From Chelydra serpentina (Eukaryota; Chordata; Testudines; Chelydridae): 64,000 nucleotides of DNA. Below, in pieces: positions 26,140 to 36,466 of this stretch. The stretch covers positions 1 through 64,000 of the forward strand of contig JBAIAC010000215.1 in NCBI GenBank assembly GCA_037349315.1. Direction: 5' to 3'. The notes beneath the pieces are model-generated. The model was not told where the DNA came from. It did not search any database and saw nothing but the letters and a program-made list of their open reading frames with translations. Position numbers and translations under genes: made by a program. Within the stretch, counting starts at the first letter, position 1, and each line of letters starts with the position of its first letter.

Positions 26140-26630
26140 CCTTGTTCAGGGCTCTTCTCCCCGTCCCCCAGGCTGACAGAGGCAAGGATTGACTCCAAAC
26201 AATGCTAAGTGGAGTTGAGAGAGGGGAGAGCCAAGTGCTGGTACTTGATGGGCTGGGTTCTTCTTAAGGGGCCCAGGCACCATTTGACCCTTTTGTTCTT
26301 CGCTGTGTAACAACCGAGCTGATTGAGACTCAATTTCGAGTCTTGCTGCAGCCCAACAGATCTGAGATCACTGATCACCAGGTCTCAGCATTAGTCCTGC
26401 TTGGGGAGAGTGTCTCTGATGTAAGAAACTGCCAGTAGGTGAAGCCGGGAGAACAGGGTGGGGCGGCAAGTGGCGGCAGGACTCTTGCTGCCGGGGTCTA
26501 GCTGCCCAAATTCCTCCCCGTGCCGCTGGGCCCCCATCGCCTGCAGCCACCAGGTAACCCACTTTTTCCAAGTTTGCCCATCGGTGTGTGCCAGCGTGAG
26601 CACCAGCCAAGTGGTTGGCATTTGAAGGAA

Positions 26631-26703
26631 GTTTCTGTAGTGTAGTGGTTATCACGTTTGCCTAACAGGCAAAAAGTCCCTGGTTTGAAACCAGGCAGAA
26701 ACA
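26631..26703 (+). tRNA. tRNA-Val(AAC), unit A
   Basis: 73 nt with acceptor GTTTCTG/CAGAAAC, anticodon stem TTTGC/GCAAA and loop CTAACAG (anticodon AAC). The T-arm CTGGTTTGAAACCAG is perfectly paired, with TG in place of the usual CpG. A TTTT terminator is at 26715-26718. The unit B copy (33366) is identical across the gene. An inverted, damaged copy lies at 41258. Confidence 0.92.
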
Positions 26704-26994
26704 TGACAGTTAACTTTTCCCCACTCCCCTAGCTGTCCAGCAAGATACTCCTCCTTCTGCCACTGGCCTGTCCTTGGGATAACCGCAAGCCCTGCAGGAC
26801 AGGGTGGTGAAATGAGCTGAGAAAGCGCCTTAGCATCAGCCAGGGGAAGCTGGAGGGTCTCGGCCAGTCACCTCTTGGAGCCTTGTGTCTTGGCCTCCTC
26901 AGCCCTTGGAGGTTGGCTTAGGGAGGCCGTTTCCTCCTGCTGGCCTCCCTTGTGTGACTTGCCAAAGGAGGAAGTGAGGCGGGAATGGGGCAAA

Positions 26995-27250
26995 GGAGGA
27001 AGGGAGTTAGGGTGCAGGAGCAGGCTGGGGGTTGGGGTGCAGGGTCTGGCCAGAAGCCAGGGTGAGGGAGGGGGCTCAGGGTTGGGGCAGGAGGTTGGGG
27101 TGTGGAGCACTGACCTGGGGCAGCTCCCGTTTGGTGTGAGGGGTTCAGGTAGGAATGGGGCGGGGGGTGGGGATGTGGGGGGGGGGTGCAGGAGTCAGGA
27201 CTGGGGTTGTGGGGTGGTACAGGAGTCAGGACTGGGGGATGGGGGGATGG
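26995..27250. repeat. G-rich simple repeat at the end of unit A
   Basis: Irregular GGGTTGGGGTGCAGG and GGAGTCAGGACTGGGG repeats closing the unit; the equivalent of 33725-33970 in unit B. It is the reverse of the C-rich type seen at 22895. A similar C-rich piece in inverted orientation is not preserved at 40970. Confidence 0.6.
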
Positions 27251-27594
27251 GTATGTGTCACTTTAAATTTGCTGCAAAAAGCTCCAGGCCTCTCGTTGAG
27301 GTGGTTTTATTATGTCGCCCAAACAGGGCAGTTTTGTTGCCGGACGTGGCATTGCCGTGTGTGCACCCGACTGAGGGAGCGTCGTGTGTTTTTCACACAC
27401 CTGAGCAATATAATGATGCTGAAGTAACTTTGTAGTGTTGACCTGGCCAAGGATTCACACACACACACACACACAGCTTGCCAGGAAAACTTCCCCTGCT
27501 CCTCTGCTTTGCAGAATCCAAACACAAGCAAAGACCCAGGTGGGGGCTGGCAGGGAGTCAGGTGTGGGCAGACACCAGACACTAGTCACAGGCA

Positions 27595-27668
27595 GGCACC
27601 ATGGCTTAGCTGGTTAAAGCCCCTGTCTTGTAAACAGGAGATCCTGGGTTCAACTCCCAGTGGTGCCT
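27595..27668 (+). tRNA. tRNA-Thr(TGT), unit B
   Basis: 74 nt; closed acceptor GGCACCA/TGGTGCC, D-arm GCTTAGCTGGTTAAAGC, anticodon loop CTTGTAA (TGT), T-loop TTCAACT. The TTTT terminator is at 27680-27683, just before a CR1 tail. It is identical to the unit C copy and closer to a canonical tRNA-Thr than the unit A copy. Confidence 0.9.
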
Positions 27669-27683
27669 TGTTGAGTGGCTTTT

Positions 27684-27768
27684 GGGGCACCTGGCATTGG
27701 CTACTGTCAGAAGAGAAGATTTAGAGCTAGATGGACCTTTGGTCTAGCCCAGTGTGGCTGTTTTTATG
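27684..27768 (+). repeat. CR1 3' tail abutting tRNA-Thr, unit B
   Basis: Same junction as in unit A, with AGCTAGATGGACCTTTGGTC, the commoner form of the tail. Confidence 0.8.
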
Positions 27769-28724
27769 GTTTAAATTACACTCCCAGGCACTGATAACAG
27801 AGTTACTGAAAGTTTGGGAGTTAAGAGCTGATAGGTCCGTGTTCCAGTCCCCTCCCAGACGACCCCTCCCTCTGGGACAGGGGCAGGTCTGACTCTCACA
27901 CCAAATGGCTCCTTGTGGCTGCCAGAATCTGTGGGCCGCTCATTTAGTTTACGCCGAGGGTGGAGTCCTGCTTTGTGCACCGTGTCTGAGACTGAAAATC
28001 CTAAACCACCCTTTGAAATAACGAATGCAGCAGGACGTGTTATGGTCCCTGCCCCAAAGCAGATGGACCAATGGGGAACTGCCAGTGAGCCCAGGGTAAT
28101 ACTCCACGGCCGATTTCCCTTTGTCGCTTGCTAAACTCCCTCCCAACCTCGTGGGGTCGCAGAGCCCGGTACTGAGCCTGAGCCGAGATGTCTACACTGC
28201 AAATTTGCCACCCCAGAGCCCAGCCCTGGGAGCCTGAGCTGGCACGGGGCAGCCCTGGGTGTTCATTGCAGTGTGGACATAGCCTAGCGTTACGTCTACA
28301 CTGCCATTAACACACCCAAGTCACTGTTCTCAAACCCTGGCTCAGCTGATCCAGGCTTGTGGGGCTTGTGCTGCAGGGCTATAAAATTACAGTGTAGACG
28401 CTTGGGCTTGAGCCCAGCCTCTGAGATCCCATGAGGGGTGAGGGTCTCCGAGGCCGGGCTCCAGTCTCAGCCCAATGTCCACACTGCAGCTTTTAGCCCC
28501 ACAACCAGAGACCGAGACGTCCAAGTCAGACGATCCAGGCCAGCCGGGCCGCAGGGCTTTTATCACAGTATAGATGCACCGAGGGACGTGTTTGCTCGGT
28601 TTTTATGCATTTGCACCGGAAAACGTTGAGTGTTTCCATCCATTTCAGGCATCCCCATTCAGGGGAATCCTGAACAGAATGGAAATGGATATGCACATTT
28701 TTTTGTTAAAGGATCGGATATTTA

Positions 28725-28796
28725 AGGGGACACTTGGATTCGAACCAAGGACCACCTGACCTGCAGTCAAACACTCTACCACTGAGCTATACCCCC
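28725..28796 (-). tRNA. tRNA-Cys(GCA), unit B
   Basis: 72 nt on the minus strand; 5' GGGGGTATAGCTCAGTGGTA, anticodon GCA in loop CTGCAGG, T-arm CTTGGTTCGAATCCAAG fully paired, discriminator T. This restores the base missing in unit A. Confidence 0.9.
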
Positions 28797-29867
28797 AGGT
28801 TATGGGCAGTTGATTAAACATTATATAGACGTGTAAACAGAACAGCTTCCACACCCACCGACATCGCTTCTCCCACTGACATAGCTCCCGCCTCTCGGGG
28901 AGGTGGATTCACTACACGGACGGGACAGCTCTCTCCCATCCGCTTAGAGCAGCTTCAGTAGTTATGAATAAGTAGGAAATAACCTGCTGAATGGACAGTA
29001 ACCAATGCATCGAATATGGCTGTGTCTGCATTCAATAGGGGTAACTGGCCAGTGAACAGACTGTTTAGAATAACATGTACCTCAGTTCGGATGCAGAGTC
29101 ACTGACCCCGGATTGGGACTGGTCCTAACAGGGAATTTGTTTTAGCAATTGGACACATTGTCACTTCGCTATTGTTATATTATACTCTGAGGGAAATGCC
29201 CATTAGATTCTTATTACTAATAAGTTTAGGCAACTTTCTCTCTCTTGTTTTTTAACGTTCTCTCGTGAATTGCTATGGTAGTTTCTATGTAACTCTGCTA
29301 AGCAGGACAAATAATTTCTTCACGAAATGGTTTTTTCCTTGCCTTCATATCGTCTCCTGAAATTAGTTTATTCATTTTTACTTGTGGTTGGTTGAAAGGT
29401 TTAGCCGCGCCTGCACATTGTCACTGCTGTGCTGTTCCTTCAGTAGCCAGGCCCTTAATACCAGGACTTAGAGTTTCAGAGACAGTTTCTGCTGCCCAGG
29501 GGTCAAAATAGTTAATTCCCCTCCCCCCAAGTGGGTGTGCAGAGACGTCCCAGCAGCGCTAAGGTGGCTCCCTGCCCACTCTGCCTCCCTCCCTCCATGC
29601 CGCGCCGCTCCCAGAAGTGGCCGGCATGTCCCTGCATCCTCTGGGGGTGCGTCTCCACGCGCTGCTCCCATCCCTAGCGCCAACTCTGCAGCTCCCATTG
29701 GCTGGGAACTGCAGCCAATGGGAGCTGTGTGGGCAGAGCCTGCAGGCAGTGGAGCATGGAGACTCCCTGCCCCCCCGTGACCTAGGAATCACTGCTGAAG
29801 GGGTTTGTCTACCGGTCGCTTTGGGAGCCACACCGCTCAAGATAAGTGCCACCTCCCGACCCCTTCC

Positions 29868-30195
29868 TGCACCCCAACCCCCTGCCCCAGCCCACAGCCC
29901 CATACCACACCCAAACTCCTTCCAAGAGCCCTCACCCCTCAGCCCCCCCAACCCCCTGCCCCAGCCCACAGCCCCCATACCACATCCAAACTCCTGCCCA
30001 GAGCCCTCACCCCTCAGCCCCCCACCCCAACCCCCTGCCCTACCCCAGAGCCCACATACCACACCCAAACTTCCTCCCAGAGCCCTCACTCCCCCGCCCC
30101 TGCCCCAGCCCAGAGCTCTCATCCAACCACCCAAACTCCTTCCCAAAACCTGACCCCCACCACCCCTCCTACACCCCAACCCCCTGCCCCAATCA
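29868..30195. repeat. C-rich minisatellite, unit B (3-4 copies)
   Basis: Same monomer as 22895-23450 but contracted; recognisable starts near 29897, 29966 and 30050. Confidence 0.85.
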
Positions 30196-30784
30196 AGGTA
30201 ACTCACTTGATGTTCCTTCACTTCCCATTACTGATAGTATAGGAGGAGGGTAAAGAAGAAAAAAGAACAATGGGGGGAGATGGGAGAGAATGTTCTTTTC
30301 CTCGGATGTGTCCCAAGGGGGGGCCCTGAAAATTAAGCCACGCACAGGGCCCCACTAACTCGAAATCCTCCTGCTTAGTGGGGACACACACAATCGACAG
30401 TATAAAATCTGTTTCTATAGAAGCTCGACTTCTATAAATTCGACATAATTTCATAACATAGACGTACCCTGAGTGTAGAAGGATCCCCGAGGGTGTTTAT
30501 TTGCGAGCTGAGGTTCCATTTCTGACATTTACCTTCTTTCCTGGTTTATTATATCTCCAGCGAGCAAACCGGAGCTGTTCCAAGGCCGGTTAGATGCTGC
30601 TTTCTAGACCAGAGAGCTGGGGTTGGCTGAGAACGCTGTCGCCATCAGTTGGTCAGAGAAACCAGGGAGGGAGGTTGGAATTTAGGATTTTCCTACCATG
30701 GGCAGGTGCTGCTGGACTCATCTAGTGGGGGAGAGTCTGAACAAGCTTCTCAGCTCCCAGAGGGGGGCAGACAAGCCAGTGCCT

Positions 30785-31112
30785 TAATGGAGAGAAAATA
30801 TTGGGTATTAAAGGGCTCTTTAATCTAGCAGAGAAAGGCATAACGAGATCCAATGGCTGGAAGGTAAGAAGAGACAAATTACAAATCAGGAAGGATTGTT
30901 CAACAGTGAGGATGATTCACCACAGGAACAAGGTACCAAGGGAAGTGGTGGATTCTCCATCTCTTGATGTCATTTAATGAAGACTAGATGCCTTTCTGGA
31001 ATGTGTTTGCCCCAAAGTAGCTCTTGTGGTACACAGGAGGCCTGTGAGATGCAGGGGGTCAGATTAGATGCTCTAATGGTCTCTTCTGACCATAAAGTCT
31101 ACTAATTTCTGA
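30785..31112 (+). repeat. CR1 LINE 3' fragment, unit B
   Basis: Orthologue of 24045-24375 in the duplicated unit. Confidence 0.75.
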
Positions 31113-31264
31113 AAAAGTGAGTGTAGCATTGGGAGCAGCCTCTGAAGTTTTCCTGTCTAGCCGGCTTGCTTCCTAGAATGAACACTCATTGAGTGGGGTG
31201 ATCCCCAGGGAGTAGCTCAAACCTCCCAAGTGTCTGGCCAGCGGCAGGACATTAGCACGGCAGG

Positions 31265-31580
31265 GGAGGGCTGTGGCAGTGACATCACAAAGGCCGTTTG
31301 CAGGACCTCGGCCTATTGGTCAAAGATGGTGGGAGGCAGTGACCTCACAGAGAGATGCTGACATCAGCCAGGCCAGGCCAGGGGCGCAGGGCCAGGGAAA
31401 CCTCGGAGACCCCCGTGGCTTTGCTTCAGCAAGTCTCCTTGTCGGGTCTCTCTCGGAGGACTGAGAGAGTATTAGGGTTCACGTACGTGAGCGCCAGGAG
31501 GAACCTCTTTGGAGTTTTCTCCTTTGCTTTTACGGACTTTCCTAGAAAACAGACGTCCCTGGTTAGCAGGTAAGAGCCTC
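31265..31580 (+). promoter_or_regulatory. CRE/CCAAT-rich promoter-like block, unit B
   Basis: TGACATCA at 31280-31287, TGACCTCA at 31340-31347 and TGACATCA at 31359-31366 with a CTATTGGTCA between the first two. All three octamers are intact in both units, although flanking bases differ. Confidence 0.35.
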
Positions 31581-31849
31581 CGAGAGGTTTGGGACCTGTT
31601 CAGTCTGATCCATCCGGTGCCAGCTGAATTCCAGGCATGGAAAACAGTCACTTCAGGTGGCAGAATTTTATTCCCCACTTAGGATTTGTCCCTCAGAATC
31701 ACTGGGGACATTAGGGTTTGTCCTTTTTGTTTGACCTTTTCCTCCATCCCTCCCTCCTTTCTCTTCAGCTCTTACTTCTTTTGTCCTTTCCCCTGTTCCC
31801 CTCCCACCACCAGGAGAGGTGTAGGGGTGTGTGTGTGTGTGTGGGGGTG

Positions 31850-32507
31850 TGTGACAGTGTACCACATAAGGCTTTATGGGGAGATGCTTATAAATGTATA
31901 TATGATATATATACCCGGTGTCACTGTTGCTCTGAGGGAGACGCTGTGTGCGTTACCCCAAGTGGCCACCCGGTGGCCCTTAGCAGGCACATGTTGTGAC
32001 GGAGCAGAGAGTGAGGTGGATTCAACCTGGGAGGTTTGTGGGGGAGGTTCCCTGGGACCTGCGGCATTGCATTAGGAAAGGGAGACTTTACCTGGGGCTG
32101 TAACATGAGCCAGGACGGGGGTTGGGAGGTGACACCTTTGGCTGGGAGAACGGACAAAAGGCGAGAGGAGGAGCCCCGGGGGGAGGGGAAGAGCCTCCTG
32201 GAGCTTTTGTCTGTGTGTTTTCAGTTTGGAGCTGGCTTGGGAAGAGGAGGGGAGAGAGGCAGACAGGGTCTGGCCTCCCTGCCCCATTTGGAGCTGTGGG
32301 GTGAAATGCAGGGAGCCCCCAGGCTGGGGTCTAAGCTCCCTGCCCCCCGGATGGACCCGACTGAGGGGTCCTGGATGTACTGACAAGCTCTGGTTGGACT
32401 GTGTTCCTGGCAGCTCTAATAAACCTTCTGTTCTACTGGCTGGCTGAGACTCCCAGTGAATCCGGGGAAGAGGGGTGCAGGGCCGGACTCCCCTATACTC
32501 TGTGACA
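31850..32507 (+). mobile_element. Solo LTR (gypsy-type), unit B
   Basis: 658 bp, the same length as the unit A copy, from TGTGACAGTG to CTCTGTGACA. It has the same AATAAA signal and the same single 57-bp-satellite-like segment at about 31917-31977. Confidence 0.7.
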
Positions 32508-32780
32508 CATGTACAAAGGAGGGTTTGGGGAGCAAAGATTGAGAGGGTGTCGGGGGGCTCAATGGATGGGCAGCGCTCTGGGCTCTACTTGAGAGATCCT
32601 GGCAGAGGGGCAGGTGAGGGAGGGAGGATTGTAGATTTGTGGTGTCTGACCTGCACTCTGCAGAGGAGGTGATAAGTGAAGGGGCATTTTTGATTCCTCC
32701 CCCTCTGTGTCCCCTGGGAGGGAATTCTAGGTTCCAAAGGGCCAAATAAGGGGCAAAGCCATCGGGTTAATGAAAGCCAG

Positions 32781-32874
32781 TGCTCCAGGTGAGGCTCGAA
32801 CTCACAACCTCAGCGTGTCTCCGCTCAGCACTGCCGTATAAGTACTGTGCGCTAACCCATTGCACCACTGGAGC
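32781..32874 (-). tRNA. tRNA-Ile(TAT) with intron, unit B
   Basis: Identical to the unit A gene over 94 nt. The downstream flank differs: GAAAGCC replaces GAAAACC on the plus strand, so the minus-strand T-run is only TTT. Termination may be less efficient than in unit A. Confidence 0.9.
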
Positions 32875-33365
32875 CCTTGTTCAGGGCTCTTCTCCCCGTC
32901 CCCCAGGCTGACAGAGGCAAGGATTGACTCCAAACAATGCTAAGTGGAGTTGAGAGAGGGGAGAGCCAAGTGCTGGTACTTGATGGGCTGGGTTCTTCTT
33001 AAGGGGCCCAGGCACCATTTGACCCTTTTGTTCTTCGCTGTGTAACAACCGAGCTGATTGAGACTCAATTTCGAGTCTTGCTGCAGCCCAACAGATCTGA
33101 GATCACTGATCACCAGGTCTCAGCATTAGTCCTGCTTGGGGAGAGTGTCTCTGATGTAAGAAACTGCCAGTAGGTGAAGCCGGGAGAACAGGGTGGGGCG
33201 GCAAGTGGCGGCAGGACTCTTGCTGCCGGGGTCTAGCTGCCCAAATTCCTCCCCGTGCCGCTGGGCCCCCATCGCCTGCAGCCACCAGGTAACCCACTTT
33301 TTCCAAGTTTGCCCATCGGTGTGTGCCAGCGTGAGCACCAGCCAAGTGGTTGGCATTTGAAGGAA

Positions 33366-33438
33366 GTTTCTGTAGTGTAGTGGTTATCACGTTTGCCTAA
33401 CAGGCAAAAAGTCCCTGGTTTGAAACCAGGCAGAAACA
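33366..33438 (+). tRNA. tRNA-Val(AAC), unit B
   Basis: Identical to the unit A tRNA-Val, with a TTTT terminator at 33450-33453. Confidence 0.92.
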
Positions 33439-34319
33439 TGACAGTTAACTTTTCCCCACTCCCCTAACTGTCCAGCAAGACACTCCTCCTTCTGCCACTG
33501 GCCTGTCCTTGGGATAACCGCAAGCCCTGCAGGACAGGGTGGTGAAATGAGCTGAGAAAGCGCCTTGGCATCAGCCAGGGGAAGCTGGAGGGTCTCGGCC
33601 AGTCACCTCTTGGAGCCTTGTGGCTTGGCCTCCTCAGCCCTTGGAGGTTGGCCTAGGGAGGCCGTTTCCTCCTGCTGGCCTCCGTTGTGTGACTTGCCAA
33701 AGGAGGAAGTGAGGCGGGAATGGGGCAAAGGAGGAAGGGAGTTAGGGGCAGGAGCAGGCTGGGGGTTGGGGTGCAGGGTCTGGCCAGAAGCCAGGGTGAG
33801 GGAGGGGGCTCAGGGTTGGGGCAGGAGGTTGGGGTGTGGAGCACTGACCTGGGGCAGCTCCCGTTTGGTGTGAGGGGTTCAGGTAGGAATGGGGCGGGGG
33901 GTGGGGGGGTGCAGGAGTCAGGACTGGGGTTGTGGGGTGGTACAGGAGTCAGGACTGGGGGATGGGGGGATGGGTATGTGTCACTTTAAATTTGCTGCAA
34001 AAAGCTCCAGGCCTCTCGTCGAGGTGGTTTTATTATGTCGCCAGAACAGGGCAGTTTTGTTGCCGGACGTGGCATTGCCGTGTGTGCACCCGACTGAGGG
34101 AACGTCGTGTATTTTTCACATGCCTGAGCAATATAATGATGCTGAAGTAACTTTGTAGTGTTGACCTGGCCAAGGATTCACACACACACACACACACACA
34201 GCTTGCCAGGAAAACTTCACCTGCTCCTCTGCTTTGCAGAATCCAAACACAAGCAAAGGCCCAGGTGGGGGCTGGCAGGGAGTCAGGTGTGGGCAGACCC
34301 CAGACACTAGTCACAGGCA

Positions 34320-34393
34320 GGCACCATGGCTTAGCTGGTTAAAGCCCCTGTCTTGTAAACAGGAGATCCTGGGTTCAACTCCCAGTGGTGCCT
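34320..34393 (+). tRNA. tRNA-Thr(TGT), unit C
   Basis: 74 nt, same sequence as the unit B gene; the TTTT terminator is at 34405-34408 and a CR1 tail follows to about 34492. Confidence 0.9.
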
Positions 34394-34408
34394 TGTTGAG
34401 TGGCTTTT

Positions 34409-34492
34409 GGGGCACCTGGCATTGGCTACTGTCAGAAGAGAAGATTTAGAGCTAGATGGACCTTTGGTCTAGCCCAGTGTGGCTGTTTTTAT
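34409..34492 (+). repeat. CR1 3' tail abutting tRNA-Thr, unit C
   Basis: Same junction and sequence as in unit B. Confidence 0.8.
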
Positions 34493-35373
34493 GGTTTAAA
34501 TTACACTCCCAGGCACTGATAACAGAGTTACTGAAAGTTTGGGAGTTAAGAGCTGATAGGTCCGTGTTCCAGTCCCCTCCCCGACGACCCCTCCCTCTGG
34601 GACAGGGGCAGGTCTGACTCTCACATCAAATGGCTCCTTGTGGCTGCCAGAATCTGTGGGCAGCTCATTTAGTTTACGCCGAGGGTGGAGTCCTGCTTTG
34701 TGCACCGTGTCTGAGACTGAAAATCCTAAACCACCCTTTGAAATAACGAATGCAGCAGGACGTGTTATGGTCCCTGCCCCAAAGCAGATGGACCAATGGG
34801 GAACTGCCAGTGAGCCCAGGGTAATACTCCACGGCTGATTTCCCTTTGTCGCTTGCTAAACTCCCTCCCAACCTCGTGGGGTCCTAGAGCCCGGCACTGA
34901 GCCTGAGCCGAGATGTCTACACTGCAAATTTACCACCCCAGAGCCCAGCCCTGGGAGCCTGAGCTGGCACGGGGCAGCCCTGGGTGTTCATTGCAGTGTG
35001 GACATAGCCTAGCGTTACGTCTACACTGCCATTAACACACCCAAGTCACTGTTCTCAAACCTGGCTCAGCTGATCCAGGCTTGTGGGGCTTGTGCTGCAA
35101 GGCTATAAAATTGCAGTGTAGACGCTTGGGCTTGAGCCCAGCCTCTGAGATCCCACGAGGGGTGAGGGTCTCCGAGGCCAGGCTCCAGCCTGAGCCTAAT
35201 GTCCACACTGCAGTTTTTAGCCCCACAACCAGAGACCGAGACGTCCAAGTCAGACAATCCAGGGCAGCCGGCCGCAGGGCTTTTATCACAGTATAGATGC
35301 ACCGAGGGACGTGTTTGCTAGGTTTTTATGCATTTGCACAGGAAAACGTGGAGTGTTTCAATCCATTTCAGGC

Positions 35374-35496
35374 TAGGGTGACCATATGTCCCGATTTTAT
35401 AGGGACAGTTCCAATTTCGGGGTCTTTTTCTTATATAGGCTCCTATTACCCCCCACCCCCGTTCCGACTTTTCACATTTGCTGTCTGGTCACCCTA
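35374..35496. mobile_element. 123-bp hAT-type MITE, unit C
   Basis: Terminal inverted repeats TAGGGTGACCA/TGGTCACCCTA with an 8-bp flanking duplication TTTCAGGC on both sides. Units A and B have the uninterrupted site CCATTTCAGGCATCCCC, so insertion is shown by direct comparison. An 8-bp duplication is the hAT signature. Interior motifs: CCCGATTTTATAGGGACAG and TTATATAGGCTCCTATTACC. Confidence 0.9.
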
Positions 35497-35578
35497 TTTC
35501 AGGCATCCCCATTCGGTGGAACTCCTGAACGTAATGATAATGGATATGCAACTTTTTTGTTAAAGGATGGGGTTTTTA

Positions 35579-35650
35579 AGGGGGTACCTGGATTTGAACC
35601 AAGAACCACCTGATCTGCAGTCAAACACTCTGCCACTGAGCTATACCCCC
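35579..35650 (-). tRNA. tRNA-Cys(GCA), unit C
   Basis: 72 nt on the minus strand with a perfect acceptor GGGGGTA/TACCCCC, anticodon GCA and T-loop TTCAAAT (the usual vertebrate tRNA-Cys form). It is the best-paired acceptor of the four Cys copies. Confidence 0.9.
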
Positions 35651-35864
35651 ATGACGCACATATTTGATTAAACATTATCTAGACGTGTAAACAGAACAGC
35701 TTCCACACCCACCGACATAGCTTCTCCCGCTGACATAGCTCCCACCTCTCGGGGAGGTGGATTTACTACACAGACAGGACAGCTCTCTTCCATCTGCTTA
35801 GAGCATCTCCTCTGCCCCAGTTCAGATCCTACACCCACCACCCCAACTCCTTCCCAGAGCCTTA

Positions 35865-36433
35865 TGTCACGGAGTATAAGGGAGTCCGGCCCTGCACCCC
35901 TCTTCCCCGGATTCACTGGGAGTCTCAGCCAGCCAGTAGAACAGAAGGTTTATTAGAGATGCCAGGAACACAGTCCAACCAGAGCTTGTCAGTACATCCA
36001 GGACCCCTCAGTCGGGTCCTTCCGGGGGGCAGGGAGCTTAGACCCCAGCCTGGGGCTCCCTGCATTTCGCCCCACAGCTCCAAACGGGGCAGGGAGGCCA
36101 GACCCTGTCTGCCCCCCTCCCTTCCTCTTCCCAAGCCAGCTCCAAACTGAAACTCTCCAGCCCCTCCTCCCGCTTTGTCTGCTTCCCGGGCCAGGAGGTC
36201 ACCTGATCCCTTTGTTCCCACACCTTCAGCTCATACCTTTGCCGGGGGAAGGGCCGGGCCATCTCTTGCCAGGAGACAGAGCCATTCTCTGTGTCCAGGC
36301 CTCTGCCTTCTAGGGCTTTGTAACAATCATGCACCGTTGTCCCACCACCTAGATACTCAAGCCCCGCATAGGGGAAACCGAGGCACTCACACAGTACTCA
36401 GGGAAACCTTAACAACAGTCCTAGTTCATCACA
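35865..36433 (-). repeat. 3' LTR of the Gmr1-like element
   Basis: 569 bp; on the plus strand TGTCACGGAG...TTCATCACA. On the minus strand it contains an AATAAA in CTCTAATAAACC. The R/U5 part matches the solo LTRs of units A and B. Confidence 0.9.
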
Positions 36434-36450
36434 TCTCTCCCCCCTTCGAG
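36434..36450 (-). other. Polypurine tract
   Basis: The minus strand reads CGAAGGGGGGAGAGA directly before the 3' LTR, in the position and composition expected for priming plus-strand DNA synthesis. Confidence 0.75.
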
Positions 36451-36466
36451 ACCGAACTGAGCGGGG

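Larger units (their letters stand above)
20305..27252 (+). repeat. Segmental duplication unit A (tRNA Thr-Cys-Ile-Val block)
   Basis: It starts at the TTTGCTGCAAAAAGCTCCAG landmark and runs to the next occurrence of that landmark at ~27253. It contains, in order, tRNA-Thr, a CR1 tail, a CTACACTGC-type palindromic MITE, tRNA-Cys(-), a C-rich minisatellite, a CR1 fragment, a CRE/CCAAT promoter-like block, a solo LTR, tRNA-Ile(-), tRNA-Val and a G-rich repeat. Unit B repeats the same order with very few substitutions and several indels. Confidence 0.9.
27253..33981 (+). repeat. Segmental duplication unit B
   Basis: Direct tandem copy of unit A with the same order of tRNA genes and repeats. It differs by point changes, a shorter C-rich minisatellite (about 220 bp less) and small indels. 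The A/B junction falls in a G-rich repeat, which could have served as the recombination site. Confidence 0.9.
33982..35805 (+). repeat. Segmental duplication unit C (partial)
   Basis: Third tandem copy, closely similar to unit B through tRNA-Thr and the palindromic MITE. From about 35340 it becomes more like unit D (62695-63680), including a MITE insertion at the same site. It breaks off after the CCATCTGCTTAGAGC landmark, before the C-rich minisatellite, which survives only as a stub at ~35830-35860. Confidence 0.85.
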
